A stretch of 64,000 nt of DNA, taken from positions 7,100 to 71,099 of the forward strand of contig JBCCBB010000004.1 of the NCBI GenBank assembly GCA_039814545.1, written 5' to 3'. Under the pieces are notes generated by a model, which had not been told where the DNA came from, did no database searches, and worked only from the letters and a program-made list of their open reading frames with translations. Made by a program: the position numbers and the translations under genes. This DNA comes from CALBPI01 sp039814545. GTDB lineage: Bacteria > Pseudomonadota > Gammaproteobacteria > Steroidobacterales > Woeseiaceae. Shown in pieces: positions 16,513 to 25,446 of the stretch (the first letter of the stretch is position 1; each line of letters begins with the position of its first letter).

Positions 16513-17822
16513 TGCCTGGCGCCTGGCGCAGTGTATTGCTGATCGTCGCCGGGACGATGGCTGCCGGACTCGGTGTAGGTGCCATTGTCGGCTTTCCCGT
16601 CGAGGGGCTCGCAATCGCGCTGGCCACGTTACTCGGCTACAACCTGTACCGACTGCTCGACCTTGAGCGCAGCCTACGGCTGCGTGAACGTGTTGAAGTA
16701 CCTGAGGGCAATGGTGTGTGGTCCCGCGTGCTCGCAGGCGTGCGTTACCAGCAACAACGCGTACGCCGCCACAAACGGCGCGCGCGCGAAGTGATGCGCG
16801 AAGTGCGCCAGTCGACCAACGCGTTGCCGGACGGCGTCATCGTGCTCACGCAGGAAAACGAGATTCAGCGTTATAACGCGGCGGCGCGCATGATGCTCGG
16901 TCTGCGACGGCGTCGAGACCGGGGTCAGCGTGTTGATCATCTCGTGCGCCACCCGAACTTTGTGACCTACCTGTCAGCTGATGACTACGCGTTGCCTGTG
17001 ACCATCCCATCGCCTGTGCGCGACGGGGGCTGGTTGAGCCTACGGCTTGTGCCCTACAGCGACGAAGGCCGTCTGCTCACCGTGCGCGACATCACCGAGC
17101 GCACGCGCCTGACCCGCATGCGCCGCGACTTTGTGGCCAATGCTTCACATGAGTTGCGCACGCCGTTGACCGTGATTTCGGGCTATCTCGATGCGATGCG
17201 CGACGATCCGGATCTGGCGGCAGAGTGGGAAAAACCGCTCGAGGAAATGGGCCAGCAGGCCAACCGGATGCGGCAGATGCTCGACGAGCTGTTGGCTTTG
17301 TCACGTCTCGAGGCCAGCGCCACGGCACCGGCCGATAAGATCGTCGACATGCCCGGCGTGATTCGTGAGTGCGCCGCGTTGTTCGAAGGTGAGGATATGG
17401 CTGTTGAGCTTGAGGTTTCGTCGCACGCCAATGTGCTCGGAGAATACGGAGAGCTCATATCCGTGGTCAGCAACCTACTCAGCAATGCCCATCGCTACGG
17501 CGGTGGGGATGCGCCGGTTGTCGTGCGCTGGTTCAACACGGAAACAGGCGCCGAACTCGTCGTTGAGGATCGTGGCGAGGGTATTGCGCCTGAAGACATT
17601 CCGCGACTCACGGAGCGCTTTTACCGCGTCAATCGGGGGCGCGGCCGCGACTCGGGCGGGGTGGGTCTGGGACTCGCCATCGTCAAGCACGCGCTCGCGC
17701 GCCACGATGCCGCGCTGAAGATCGACAGCACGCTTGGAGAAGGCAGCGCCTTCCGCTGCCTGTTCCCAACGTCACGACTGGCCGGTCCTGAGGCACTACA
17801 GGCTGTGGGCGGCGAGCGCTGA
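16512..17822 (+). CDS. phoR: Phosphate regulon sensor histidine kinase PhoR
   Basis: 436 residues. Two adjacent N-terminal membrane segments (about 5-45) leave almost no periplasmic loop, as expected for PhoR, which senses phosphate through the Pst/PhoU complex. A PAS-like region (about 105-190) precedes the dimerisation helix with phosphorylated His213 (NASHELRTPLTVISGYLD). The HATPase domain has the N box NLLSNAHRYG, EDRGEGIAPED and GVGLGLAIVKHAL. It phosphorylates PhoB under phosphate limitation and dephosphorylates it in excess. The start overlaps the phoB stop by 1 bp, so the genes are translationally coupled. Confidence 0.95.
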   Translation: MPGAWRSVLLIVAGTMAAGLGVGAIVGFPVEGLAIALATLLGYNLYRLLDLERSLRLRERVEVPEGNGVWSRVLAGVRYQQQRVRRHKRRAREVMREVRQSTNALPDGVIVLTQENEIQRYNAAARMMLGLRRRRDRGQRVDHLVRHPNFVTYLSADDYALPVTIPSPVRDGGWLSLRLVPYSDEGRLLTVRDITERTRLTRMRRDFVANASHELRTPLTVISGYLDAMRDDPDLAAEWEKPLEEMGQQANRMRQMLDELLALSRLEASATAPADKIVDMPGVIRECAALFEGEDMAVELEVSSHANVLGEYGELISVVSNLLSNAHRYGGGDAPVVVRWFNTETGAELVVEDRGEGIAPEDIPRLTERFYRVNRGRGRDSGGVGLGLAIVKHALARHDAALKIDSTLGEGSAFRCLFPTSRLAGPEALQAVGGER

Positions 17823-17936
17823 CGTCGGCCATTGAACCCGGCCGAACCCGGCAGGTCGAACTGCTAGACTCTCCACAAGCCCGCGCTTGCGACGGACATC
17901 ACAGCAAGCCCGTGACATTACGGCGAAGGTATTTGA

Positions 17937-18650
17937 ATGCAGCCCGTTGATCTGACCCATCACATATCGAAGCGCTTCGAGAAAGACCTCGAGGAGCTGC
18001 GTGGCAACGTGCTCGCCATGGGCGGTCTTGTTGAGTCACAAATCTCAAAGGCCATCGAGGCGGTGGTGTCGGGCAATAGTGAGCTCGGCCTGCGTGTCGC
18101 GCACGATGACTACAAGGTCAATCGTTTCGAAGTCACGATCGACGAAGCCTGCAGCCGCATTATTGCAACGCGCGCGCCCGCGGCATCGGACCTGCGCCTG
18201 ATCATGGCCATCATCAAGACCATCACGGACCTCGAGCGCATCGGCGATGAGGCGGAGAAGATCGGTTTTCTCGCGTCAAGACTTGCGAATATGGATCGTC
18301 CCAGAGATTCGTACCGGGAACTCAAGACACTGGGTGCCCATGTCCGGCGCATGGTTGCAGCAGCGATGGACGCATTCGCGCGCCTGGACGTTGAGGCTGC
18401 TCTGGATACGGTGCGCGAGGACGAGTACGTCGACGAGGAGTACGAGAAGATTCAGCGTCAGTGCATCACCTTCATGATGGAAGACCCGCGCACGATTCGT
18501 CGATTCATGGACGTGACCTGGGCCGCGCGGTCACTGGAACGCATTGGCGACCACGCAAAGAACATCTGCGAGTACGTGATCTACATGGTGCACGGGAAGG
18601 ACATCCGCCATATCAACGTCGATGAGATTGATCTCGACGAACAGGACTAA
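17937..18650 (+). CDS. phoU: Phosphate signalling protein PhoU
   Basis: 237 residues with the duplicated three-helix PhoU fold and its metal-binding motifs: EACSRIIATRAPAASDLRLI in the first half and ERIGDHAKNICEYVIYM in the second. PhoU bridges the Pst transporter and PhoR and keeps PhoR in its phosphatase state when phosphate is plentiful. It lies 114 bp after phoR. Here it is separated from pstSCAB by dsbB and dapE, unlike E. coli, where it closes the pst operon. A ribosome site (CGAAGG) precedes the ATG. Confidence 0.95.
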   Translation: MQPVDLTHHISKRFEKDLEELRGNVLAMGGLVESQISKAIEAVVSGNSELGLRVAHDDYKVNRFEVTIDEACSRIIATRAPAASDLRLIMAIIKTITDLERIGDEAEKIGFLASRLANMDRPRDSYRELKTLGAHVRRMVAAAMDAFARLDVEAALDTVREDEYVDEEYEKIQRQCITFMMEDPRTIRRFMDVTWAARSLERIGDHAKNICEYVIYMVHGKDIRHINVDEIDLDEQD

Positions 18651-18653
18651 CGG

Positions 18654-19166
18654 ATGCCGATACTGACTCGACGAATGGGCAATGCGCTGACCGCGCTCGC
18701 GTGCTTTGGGCTACTGGCTTTCGCGCTGTACTCGCAGTACGTGCTTGAACTCTACCCATGCCCGCTGTGCATTTTTCAGCGGATCGCCGTTGCGGGTCTC
18801 GGACTCGTAACACTGATCGCGGCACTCCACAACCCCGCGCGCGTCGGCACCATCGTCTACACCATGCTGGCACTTGCGGCTGGCGGGTTGGGTGTCGGCC
18901 TCGCTGCACGCCATGTCTGGTTGCAAAATCTGCCGCCCGACCAGGTTCCCGCCTGTGGCGCCGGCCTGGATTACCTGCTCGACACCTTGCCACTCACGGG
19001 TGTCGTGCGGCAGGTGCTGACGGCATCTGGTGAGTGTGCGGAGGTGTCCTGGCGCTTCCTTGGCTTGACCATGCCCACATGGGTGGTGATCGCGGTCTCC
19101 GCGTTGCTGCTTTGGGTGCTCGTGGTCAACACCCGGCTGCCGCGACGTACCGCCCCGGCGTTGTAG
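18654..19166 (+). CDS. dsbB: Disulfide bond formation protein B
   Basis: 170 residues, inner-membrane, four predicted transmembrane helices. DsbB reoxidises periplasmic DsbA and passes electrons to quinone. The two redox pairs are visible: Cys36/Cys39 (YPCPLCIFQR) in the first periplasmic loop, and Cys101/Cys128 (VPACG and GECAEVSW) in the second. It follows phoU by 3 bp and is probably co-transcribed, although the functions are unrelated. No dsbA gene is in the window. Confidence 0.95.
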   Translation: MPILTRRMGNALTALACFGLLAFALYSQYVLELYPCPLCIFQRIAVAGLGLVTLIAALHNPARVGTIVYTMLALAAGGLGVGLAARHVWLQNLPPDQVPACGAGLDYLLDTLPLTGVVRQVLTASGECAEVSWRFLGLTMPTWVVIAVSALLLWVLVVNTRLPRRTAPAL

Positions 19167-19170
19167 GCCG

Positions 19171-20328
19171 TTACATCAGCAGGCGTTGCATGACGCCTTC
19201 GTACATCGTTGCCAGCCTGCCGATATCGCTGATTTTCACGTGCTCGTTAATCTTGTGAATGGACGCATTCACAGGGCCGAGCTCGACGACGTCGACGCCC
19301 GCCGGCGCAATGAATCGACCATCGGACGTGCCGCCGCCCGTAGAGAGCTCGGTGGTCAGGCCTGACACGTCGCGAATCGCTTCGGTTACTGCGTCGGTCA
19401 GCGTGCCGGGCTCCGTGAGAAACGGCTCGCCGGACAGGTGCCAGTCGAGCGTGCAGTCGATGCCAAATTCGCCGACGAGCGCCTCGACCTTTTGCTGGAG
19501 CTCTTTGAACGTCCATTCAGTCGAATAGCGGAAGTTAAAGCGCGCCGACAGGCTGCCCGGTGTGACGTTGGGCGCGCCCGTGTCCGAAACAACCTTCACC
19601 ACCTGGAAGGAGGTGGGCGGGAAGTGGGCGTTGCCGTCATCGAGCGGCATCTGGACCAGTGCGTCGAGCACGGGTGCAAACGCGTGAATGGGGTTGCTCG
19701 CGAGGTGCGGGTAGGCAACGTGTCCCTGGATGCCGTTTACGGTCAGCATGCCAGACAGGGAACCGCGTCGACCGATGCGGATGCGGTCGCCTAAAACGGC
19801 TTCGCTCGACGGCTCACCAATGACGCACCAATTAATACGCTCGTCGCGGTCGACAAGAGCTTCGACGACCTTGAGCGTGCCGTGGCGCGCGGGGCCTTCC
19901 TCGTCACTCGTAATAAGAAACGCCAGTGAGCCCTGATGCTCGGGGTGGCGCGCCACAAACCGCTCAACGGCGACAACCATGGCGGCCAGACTCGCCTTCA
20001 TGTCTGCAGCGCCGCGCCCGTAAAGCAGCCCATCGCGTTGCGTCGGCACAAACGGATCGCTGTCCCATTGCTCCAGTGGCCCGGGCGGCACCACATCCGT
20101 GTGACCGGCAAAGCACAATACGGGCCCGTCAGTGCCGCGACGTGACCAAAGGTTGTCGGTCGCAACCGCGCCTTCACCGAATGGCATGTGGGCATTGGCG
20201 AATCCCAGCGTTGCGAGGCGCTCGGCAATGAGCGTTTGGCAGCCGGCATCTTTGGGCGTGATTGAGGGGCGTTGGATCAGCGCTTCCGTCAGTTCCAGCG
20301 CATCTTTGTCAAAGGTGTGTTCAGTCAT
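19171..20328 (-). CDS. dapE: Succinyl-diaminopimelate desuccinylase
   Basis: 385 residues, M20-family dinuclear zinc hydrolase. It removes succinate from N-succinyl-LL-diaminopimelate in the lysine and peptidoglycan precursor pathway. Metal-site motifs are present: FAGHTDVVPPG with its His, RGAADMKASLAAM with its Asp, and TSDEEGPA with the catalytic Glu. The gene is convergent with dsbB and divergent from pstS. Related pathway genes dapD and dapC lie about 5 kb away on the same strand, on the other side of the pst operon. Confidence 0.95.
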   Translation of the reverse strand: MTEHTFDKDALELTEALIQRPSITPKDAGCQTLIAERLATLGFANAHMPFGEGAVATDNLWSRRGTDGPVLCFAGHTDVVPPGPLEQWDSDPFVPTQRDGLLYGRGAADMKASLAAMVVAVERFVARHPEHQGSLAFLITSDEEGPARHGTLKVVEALVDRDERINWCVIGEPSSEAVLGDRIRIGRRGSLSGMLTVNGIQGHVAYPHLASNPIHAFAPVLDALVQMPLDDGNAHFPPTSFQVVKVVSDTGAPNVTPGSLSARFNFRYSTEWTFKELQQKVEALVGEFGIDCTLDWHLSGEPFLTEPGTLTDAVTEAIRDVSGLTTELSTGGGTSDGRFIAPAGVDVVELGPVNASIHKINEHVKISDIGRLATMYEGVMQRLLM

Positions 20329-20387
20329 CAGGACTCAAAGCAAATCAGGGGGTTAAGCATGCCGCGGCGCGGCAAACGGGGCGTGGA

Positions 20388-20405
20388 CTGCAACAAATCG
20401 GTAAC
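20388..20405 (+). promoter_or_regulatory. Putative Pho box upstream of pstS
   Basis: CTGCAAC (20388-20394) and CGGTAAC (20399-20405) form an 11 bp-phased direct repeat with an AT-rich AAAT spacer. It closely resembles the repeat before phoB, giving a shared pattern CTGYAAC-N4-SKGTAAC. It lies about 45 nt before the pstS start. The -10 is not obvious. Confidence 0.5.
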
Positions 20406-20449
20406 GAAAGAGATTTATCCTTGTAAATCATCAATTTGAGTGGCCACAC

Positions 20450-21523
20450 GTGGCGTTGCTTCAGAACAACAAGAAAACTGGTACGACCGGGCTCGGAATT
20501 ATCGCGGTGCTGTTTCTGCTTTGCGGTGCGTCGGCACAAGCCCAGCAAGGCCGAAACTACATCGCTATCGTGGGTTCGTCGACCGTATACCCTTTTTCGA
20601 CAGTGGTTGCGGAGCGGTTTGGCCGCGGGCAGGTGTTTCGAACACCGAAAGTCGAGGCGACGGGATCTGGCGGCGGCCTGAAGGCATTCTGCGCAGGGGT
20701 GGGTGCACGCTTCCCGGATATTGCGAACGCCTCACGTCGCATTAAGGCCTCCGAGCTCGCGCTGTGCCAGGACAATGGCGTCGATGCAGTACTCGAGGTC
20801 AAAGTCGGCTACGACGGTATCGTGCTGGCTAATGCGGCCGGCGCGCCGCGAGTTGCCCTCACTCGCACACAGCTTTGGCTGGCGCTCGCCAAGAACGTGC
20901 CGGCGGTTGATGGCAGTGAGCGGCTCATTCCGAATCCATATCGTCGATGGAGCAGTATTGACCCGTCGCTGCCCGACGCCGAGATTGAAGTGCTGGGCCC
21001 GCCGCCCACGTCCGGCACCCGCGACGCGTTTGTTGAGCTTGCGATGACGGGTGGCTGCCAGGGCATCGGCTGGATTCGCGATCTGCAGGCCACCAATGCG
21101 CCTCGGTTCCGTGCCATCTGCCAGGCTGTTCGCGAAGACGGGCATTTTGTCGAGACCGGCGAGAACGACAACCTGGTTGTGCAGAAGCTGCGCGCCAATC
21201 CGGCTGCACTGGGCATTCTGGGTTTCAGTTTCGTCGACCAGAACACCGACAAGGTGCAGGGCTCTGTCATCGACGGCTACGAGCCCACGTTCCGAAACAT
21301 CGCGACAGGGCGTTACGCCGTGTCACGCTCGCTCTACTTCTACGTCAAGCGTGCACACATTGGTGTCATTCCGGGGCTTGACGAATTCGTTGCTGAATTC
21401 ACGAGCGAGCGTGCCTGGGGTCGGGATGGTTACCTGGCCGCGCGCGGTCTGATTCCGATGCCAGCCGCCGAACGCGCGGCATACCTCGCGAGCGTTTTGG
21501 CGCAAAGCCCCGTTTACCTGTGA
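20450..21523 (+). CDS. pstS: Phosphate ABC transporter, substrate-binding protein PstS
   Basis: 357 residues from a GTG start. The signal peptide (GIIAVLFLLCGASAQAQ) ends near residue 33 and there is no lipobox, so the protein should be periplasmic. Phosphate-binding loops of the PstS family are seen: IVGSSTVYPFSTVVAERFG, EATGSGGGLKAFCAG and PPTSGTRDAFVELAM. It captures phosphate for the PstC/PstA channel. The Shine-Dalgarno is weak, so the start is less certain than the frame. It is first gene of pstSCAB and sits behind a Pho-box-like repeat. Confidence 0.92.
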   Translation: MALLQNNKKTGTTGLGIIAVLFLLCGASAQAQQGRNYIAIVGSSTVYPFSTVVAERFGRGQVFRTPKVEATGSGGGLKAFCAGVGARFPDIANASRRIKASELALCQDNGVDAVLEVKVGYDGIVLANAAGAPRVALTRTQLWLALAKNVPAVDGSERLIPNPYRRWSSIDPSLPDAEIEVLGPPPTSGTRDAFVELAMTGGCQGIGWIRDLQATNAPRFRAICQAVREDGHFVETGENDNLVVQKLRANPAALGILGFSFVDQNTDKVQGSVIDGYEPTFRNIATGRYAVSRSLYFYVKRAHIGVIPGLDEFVAEFTSERAWGRDGYLAARGLIPMPAAERAAYLASVLAQSPVYL

Positions 21524-21533
21524 GTCCCGTCAG

Positions 21534-22916
21534 ATGATCGCGCTGCAACCTGCGACGTTGCTGCTGCTCGGCGCGTTTGGCGCGTTCACGCTCTATTTCC
21601 TCGGCCGCCGACGCGCGCTGTCTTTGGGTGCGTCGCCAAGGGGGCTCAAGTCGCTACCGGCCTACTACGGCGCCTATGCTGCGCTGTGGTTATTCGTGCC
21701 GCTGATTCTGGCGCTGCTCATTTGGTGGTCATTTTCGGGCCGCCTTGTTGCGCTCAACATGTTGCAGCGCATTCCGGATTCGGTCGTCGCCGAGACTGCG
21801 GGCAACCCGGGTCTTGCGCTCGACGAGATTCGCAACATCGCCAACGGGGCGATCCAGGTCGATGACGACGTGCTTAATACGCTCGCACGCGATTACCTGG
21901 CCTTGCAGACGGAATCGCGGCGCAGGCTCACGTTCGCAACGTTCGCGCTGGCCTTCGCAGGCGCCGTGTTCGGCCTCGTACGTATTCGACCGGGTTTCAC
22001 GGCGAGGCAGCGTGTCGAGCGGTTCATTCGTGCGCTGTTGTTCCTGGCCTCCAGCGTTGCCGTTCTGACCACCATCGGCATTGTGGCCACCATGCTGCTC
22101 GAGACCTTTCGGTTTTTCGGGCAGGTACCCGTGGCCGAGTTTTTGTTTGGACTCGAGTGGAGCCCGCAAACGGCGATTCGCAATGACCAGGTGGCGGCTG
22201 CCGGCAGTTTCGGGGCCGTGCCGCTGCTTGCGGGCACGTTACTCGTCGCCGCACTGGCCATGGTCATTGCCGTACCCGTTGGCCTCATGACCGCGATCTA
22301 CCTCACGCAGTACGCGGGGCGCGGTTTGCGCGTGGTCGTCAAGCCGATGCTTGAGGTGCTGGCCGGAATCCCCACGGTGGTCTACGGCTTTTTCGCCGCA
22401 CTGACTGTGGCGCCGCTGGTGCGGCGGCTCGGCGAGGCCCTGGGACTCAATGTGGCCTCCGAGTCGGCACTGGCGGCGGGGCTCGTCGTCGGCATCATGG
22501 TCATCCCGCAGATTTCGTCACTGTCGGACGATGCGTTGACCGCGGTGCCGCGCCCGTTGCGTGACGGCGCGCTCGCACTCGGTGCCACGCGTTCGGAGAC
22601 GATTCGTAATGTGCTGCTGCCTGCCGCAATGCCCGGCATCGTTGGCGGCATCTTGCTCGCCCTGTCCCGTGCGATCGGTGAGACGATGATCGTCGTCATG
22701 GCCGCAGGCCTGGCCGCGAACCTGACGGCCAACCCCTTCGAAGCGGTGACCACGATGACTGTTCAGATCGTGGCGCTGCTTACGGGTGACCAGGAACTAG
22801 CGAGCGCGCGCACGCTCGCGGCATTTGCCCTGGGGCTGTTTCTGTTCATGGTCACGCTGGCGCTCAACGTGCTGGGGCACCGTGTGGTGCGCCGGCAGCA
22901 GGTCTACGAGCGCTAG
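21534..22916 (+). CDS. pstC: Phosphate ABC transporter, permease PstC
   Basis: 460 residues, longer than the E. coli protein because of an N-terminal extension of about 150 residues with extra membrane segments and a periplasmic loop (IPDSVVAETAGNPGLALDE). The canonical six-helix permease core follows from about residue 215. It carries the coupling-helix region GALALGATRSETIRNVLLPA, which contacts the PstB ATPase, and the LSRAIGETMIVVMAAG motif of PstC/PstA proteins. It lies 10 bp after pstS. The long-N-terminus form is also found in other proteobacteria. Confidence 0.93.
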   Translation: MIALQPATLLLLGAFGAFTLYFLGRRRALSLGASPRGLKSLPAYYGAYAALWLFVPLILALLIWWSFSGRLVALNMLQRIPDSVVAETAGNPGLALDEIRNIANGAIQVDDDVLNTLARDYLALQTESRRRLTFATFALAFAGAVFGLVRIRPGFTARQRVERFIRALLFLASSVAVLTTIGIVATMLLETFRFFGQVPVAEFLFGLEWSPQTAIRNDQVAAAGSFGAVPLLAGTLLVAALAMVIAVPVGLMTAIYLTQYAGRGLRVVVKPMLEVLAGIPTVVYGFFAALTVAPLVRRLGEALGLNVASESALAAGLVVGIMVIPQISSLSDDALTAVPRPLRDGALALGATRSETIRNVLLPAAMPGIVGGILLALSRAIGETMIVVMAAGLAANLTANPFEAVTTMTVQIVALLTGDQELASARTLAAFALGLFLFMVTLALNVLGHRVVRRQQVYER

Positions 22917-22919
22917 GCC

Positions 22920-24212
22920 ATGGCTTCCGCGCCAGAGGACGTACGCCGAATCATTGCTGCGGGTCTTCGCAGGCGACATGCGCGTGAGCGCCGTTTCCGG
23001 ATGTTCGGGCTGGCCGCGGTACTCGTCGGCATGCTGTCCCTGCTCGTGTTGTTTGTGACCGTCGTGTCGCAGGGCGTCGGCGCGTTTCGCCAGACCGAGC
23101 TCATGCTGCCCATGGACGTCACGGCGGCAAAGGTGGATCCGCTCGGCGACGGCAGTCGCGAATCACTGGCCGCCGGGGATTACGATGCCGTCGTTCGGGA
23201 GGCCGTCCAGCGGTTGTTGCCGGGTACTACGCTTCGTGCCGATCGGGCGGCACTGATTGGGCTCGTGAGCGTTGAAGCCGGTTTTCGCCTGCGGGATCGT
23301 GTGATCGCCGCACCAGAGCTGGTTGGGCAACGTGTGGAGTTGTGGGTTCCGGCCAGCGATGCCGTGGACCTCTACGTGCAGGGCCGTGTGGGGCGCGACA
23401 CGCCAGTGGCTGCGCGTGAGCTCAACGACCAGCAGTTCTATTGGGTGGACGCCCTTGCCGCAGACGCGCGCGTGGCGCGTGTGTTCAACACGGCGCTGAT
23501 CAAGAACGGTGACTCGCGTAATCCTGAACTTGCCGGTGTGCGCGCAGCGTTTCGTGGCTCGTTGTACATGCTGGCTGTAATGCTCGTGCTGGCGTTTCCC
23601 GTCGGCGTGGCCGCGGCGGTGTATCTCGAAGAGTTTGCACCGCGAAACCGCTGGACGGATCTCATCGAGATCAATATTAGTAATCTCGCTGCCGTGCCCT
23701 CGATTGTGTACGGGCTGCTGGGGCTCGTCGTGTTCATCAACTGGTTGTCGTTGCCGCGATCGGCGCCACTCGTGGGTGGACTCGTGCTCGCGCTGCTGAC
23801 CCTTCCCGTGATCATCATCTCCGCACGGGCCGCCATTAAGGCGGTGCCTGTGACGCTCCGTGACGCGGCGCTGGCACTCGGCGCATCGCGCGTGCAGACG
23901 GTTTTTGGGCACGTCCTGCCGCAGGCGTTGCCAGGCATCATTACGGGCGCTGTGATCGGCTTTGCGCGCGCGCTGGGTGAGACCGCGCCGCTGCTGATGA
24001 TCGGCATGGTCGCCTTTATCGCCGACATTCCCCGGGGGCCGCTCGATCCCTCGACGGCGCTTCCCGTGCAGGTGTATCAGTGGGCGGAGAGCCCGGATCC
24101 GGCGTTCGTCGCGCGCACAGCGGCCGCCATCATCGTATTGCTCACGCTTCTCTTCACGATGAACTTGCTGGCGGTCATGCTGCGGCGTAACTTCGAGAGG
24201 CGTGCAGGATGA
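22920..24212 (+). CDS. pstA: Phosphate ABC transporter, permease PstA
   Basis: 430 residues. The first membrane segment (about 25-50) is followed by a periplasmic domain of about 160 residues, larger than in E. coli PstA, before the permease core (about 215-425). The core has the ATPase-coupling segment DAALALGASRVQTVFGHVLP and the family motif GFARALGETAPLLMIGM. With PstC it forms the phosphate channel. It begins 3 bp after the pstC stop. The enlarged N-terminal domain matches the extended PstC, suggesting the two extensions pack together. Confidence 0.93.
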   Translation: MASAPEDVRRIIAAGLRRRHARERRFRMFGLAAVLVGMLSLLVLFVTVVSQGVGAFRQTELMLPMDVTAAKVDPLGDGSRESLAAGDYDAVVREAVQRLLPGTTLRADRAALIGLVSVEAGFRLRDRVIAAPELVGQRVELWVPASDAVDLYVQGRVGRDTPVAARELNDQQFYWVDALAADARVARVFNTALIKNGDSRNPELAGVRAAFRGSLYMLAVMLVLAFPVGVAAAVYLEEFAPRNRWTDLIEINISNLAAVPSIVYGLLGLVVFINWLSLPRSAPLVGGLVLALLTLPVIIISARAAIKAVPVTLRDAALALGASRVQTVFGHVLPQALPGIITGAVIGFARALGETAPLLMIGMVAFIADIPRGPLDPSTALPVQVYQWAESPDPAFVARTAAAIIVLLTLLFTMNLLAVMLRRNFERRAG

Positions 24213-24249
24213 TCCTCGCGCGCACTCGAATGCGTAATCGGAGACAACG

Positions 24250-25095
24250 GTGGCTGCCGTAACGCCTCATTCAAAACCCGGCGACGCCGCGGCAGCGGAG
24301 CTGCCCGACACCGGCGCAGTTGGCGCACCCTTTGTCGAGGGGCCGTGCATTCGGGTGCGCGATGTGAGTGTGCACTACGGCGGCACGCCGGTGCTTCACA
24401 ACGTCAGCCTGGATGTTGCGCACGACGAAGCGCTTGCGCTCATCGGCGCATCGGGCAGTGGCAAGTCGACCTTCTTGCGGTGTTTCAATCGGATGAATGA
24501 CACGATTGACGATGCTCGCGTGTCGGGTCAGATCCACATTGACGACGACAATGTTCATGGGCGCGACATGGATGTGGTGGCACTTCGCGCTCGTGTCGGC
24601 ATGGTGTTTCAGAAACCGAATCCCTTTCCCAAATCGATCTACGACAACGTCGCCTACGGGCCGCGTATTCACGGCCTTGCCGGGAATCGAGCGGAGCTCG
24701 ACGACATCGTGCACCAGTGTCTCGACCGCGTCGGATTGCTGGCCGAAGTGAAAGACCGGCTCGAAGCCAGTGGGACCAGCTTGTCGGACGGCCAGCAACA
24801 GCGTCTGTGTATTGCACGCACGCTGGCTGTTGGGCCTGAGGTCATCCTCATGGACGAGCCGTGCTCGGCGCTCGATCCCATTGCCACGGCGCGGATCGAG
24901 GACCTTATCGACGCACTACGTGAGCGTTACGCCATCGTGATCGTGACGCACTCAATGCAGCAGGCCGCGCGCGTGTCGCAGCGCACCGCGTTTTTTCATC
25001 AGGGACAGCTGATTGAAGTCGACGAGACGGACCGGCTCTTCACGAACCCCAGTCACAGGCTGACCGAGGACTACATCACCGGTCGCCTAGGCTGA
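24250..25095 (+). CDS. pstB: Phosphate ABC transporter, ATP-binding protein PstB
   Basis: 281 residues, GTG start with GGAGA upstream. Walker A is IGASGSGKST, the Q loop FQKPNPFPKSIYDNVAYGPR is diagnostic of PstB, Walker B is VILMDEPCSALDP and the switch His is in VTHSMQQA. The ABC signature reads LSDGQQQR rather than LSGGQQQR. It energises PstSCA import and, through PhoU, signals to PhoR. It is last gene of the pst operon. The N-terminal 35 residues before VRDVSVHYGG are extra and poorly conserved, so translation might start later. Confidence 0.93.
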   Translation: MAAVTPHSKPGDAAAAELPDTGAVGAPFVEGPCIRVRDVSVHYGGTPVLHNVSLDVAHDEALALIGASGSGKSTFLRCFNRMNDTIDDARVSGQIHIDDDNVHGRDMDVVALRARVGMVFQKPNPFPKSIYDNVAYGPRIHGLAGNRAELDDIVHQCLDRVGLLAEVKDRLEASGTSLSDGQQQRLCIARTLAVGPEVILMDEPCSALDPIATARIEDLIDALRERYAIVIVTHSMQQAARVSQRTAFFHQGQLIEVDETDRLFTNPSHRLTEDYITGRLG

Positions 25096-25104
25096 GGACT
25101 TCCC

Positions 25105-25446
25105 TTAGTCGATCAGCTCCGCCCAGCGGTCCGCGTTGAATCCGACCGTGACTGCGGCGTCCGTCTCGAGAACGGGGCGCTTGATTAGTGTCGGGTGACC
25201 GACCAGCAGCGAGGCGGGATCGCCCAGGATCTGCTCACGTAGGGTCTCGTCAAGTCCACGCCAGGTCGTCGAGCGACGGTTGATGAGGGCATCTGCGCCG
25301 ACCGCTTCAAGCCAGCGTGCGAGGATTGCGGAGTCGGGTGTCGACTCACGCACATCGACAAAGCGATGCGCCGTGCCGCGCGCGTCAAGCCAACGCCGGG
25401 CTTTGCGACAGCTGTCGCAATTCTTGAGTCCGTGGACAGTGATCAT
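25105..25446 (-). CDS. ArsC/Spx-like thioredoxin-fold protein (YffB type)
   Basis: 113 residues. It has the ArsC/Spx family thioredoxin fold with an N-terminal CxxC (KNCDSCRKARRWL) and the later LINRRSTTWRG and PTLIKRPVL segments typical of YffB/Spx proteins. It is often annotated as arsenate reductase, but the conserved position next to dapD suggests a different, unknown housekeeping redox role. Its ATG overlaps the dapD stop by 2 bp, so the two are translationally coupled. It converges on pstB. Confidence 0.85.
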   Translation of the reverse strand: MITVHGLKNCDSCRKARRWLDARGTAHRFVDVRESTPDSAILARWLEAVGADALINRRSTTWRGLDETLREQILGDPASLLVGHPTLIKRPVLETDAAVTVGFNADRWAELID

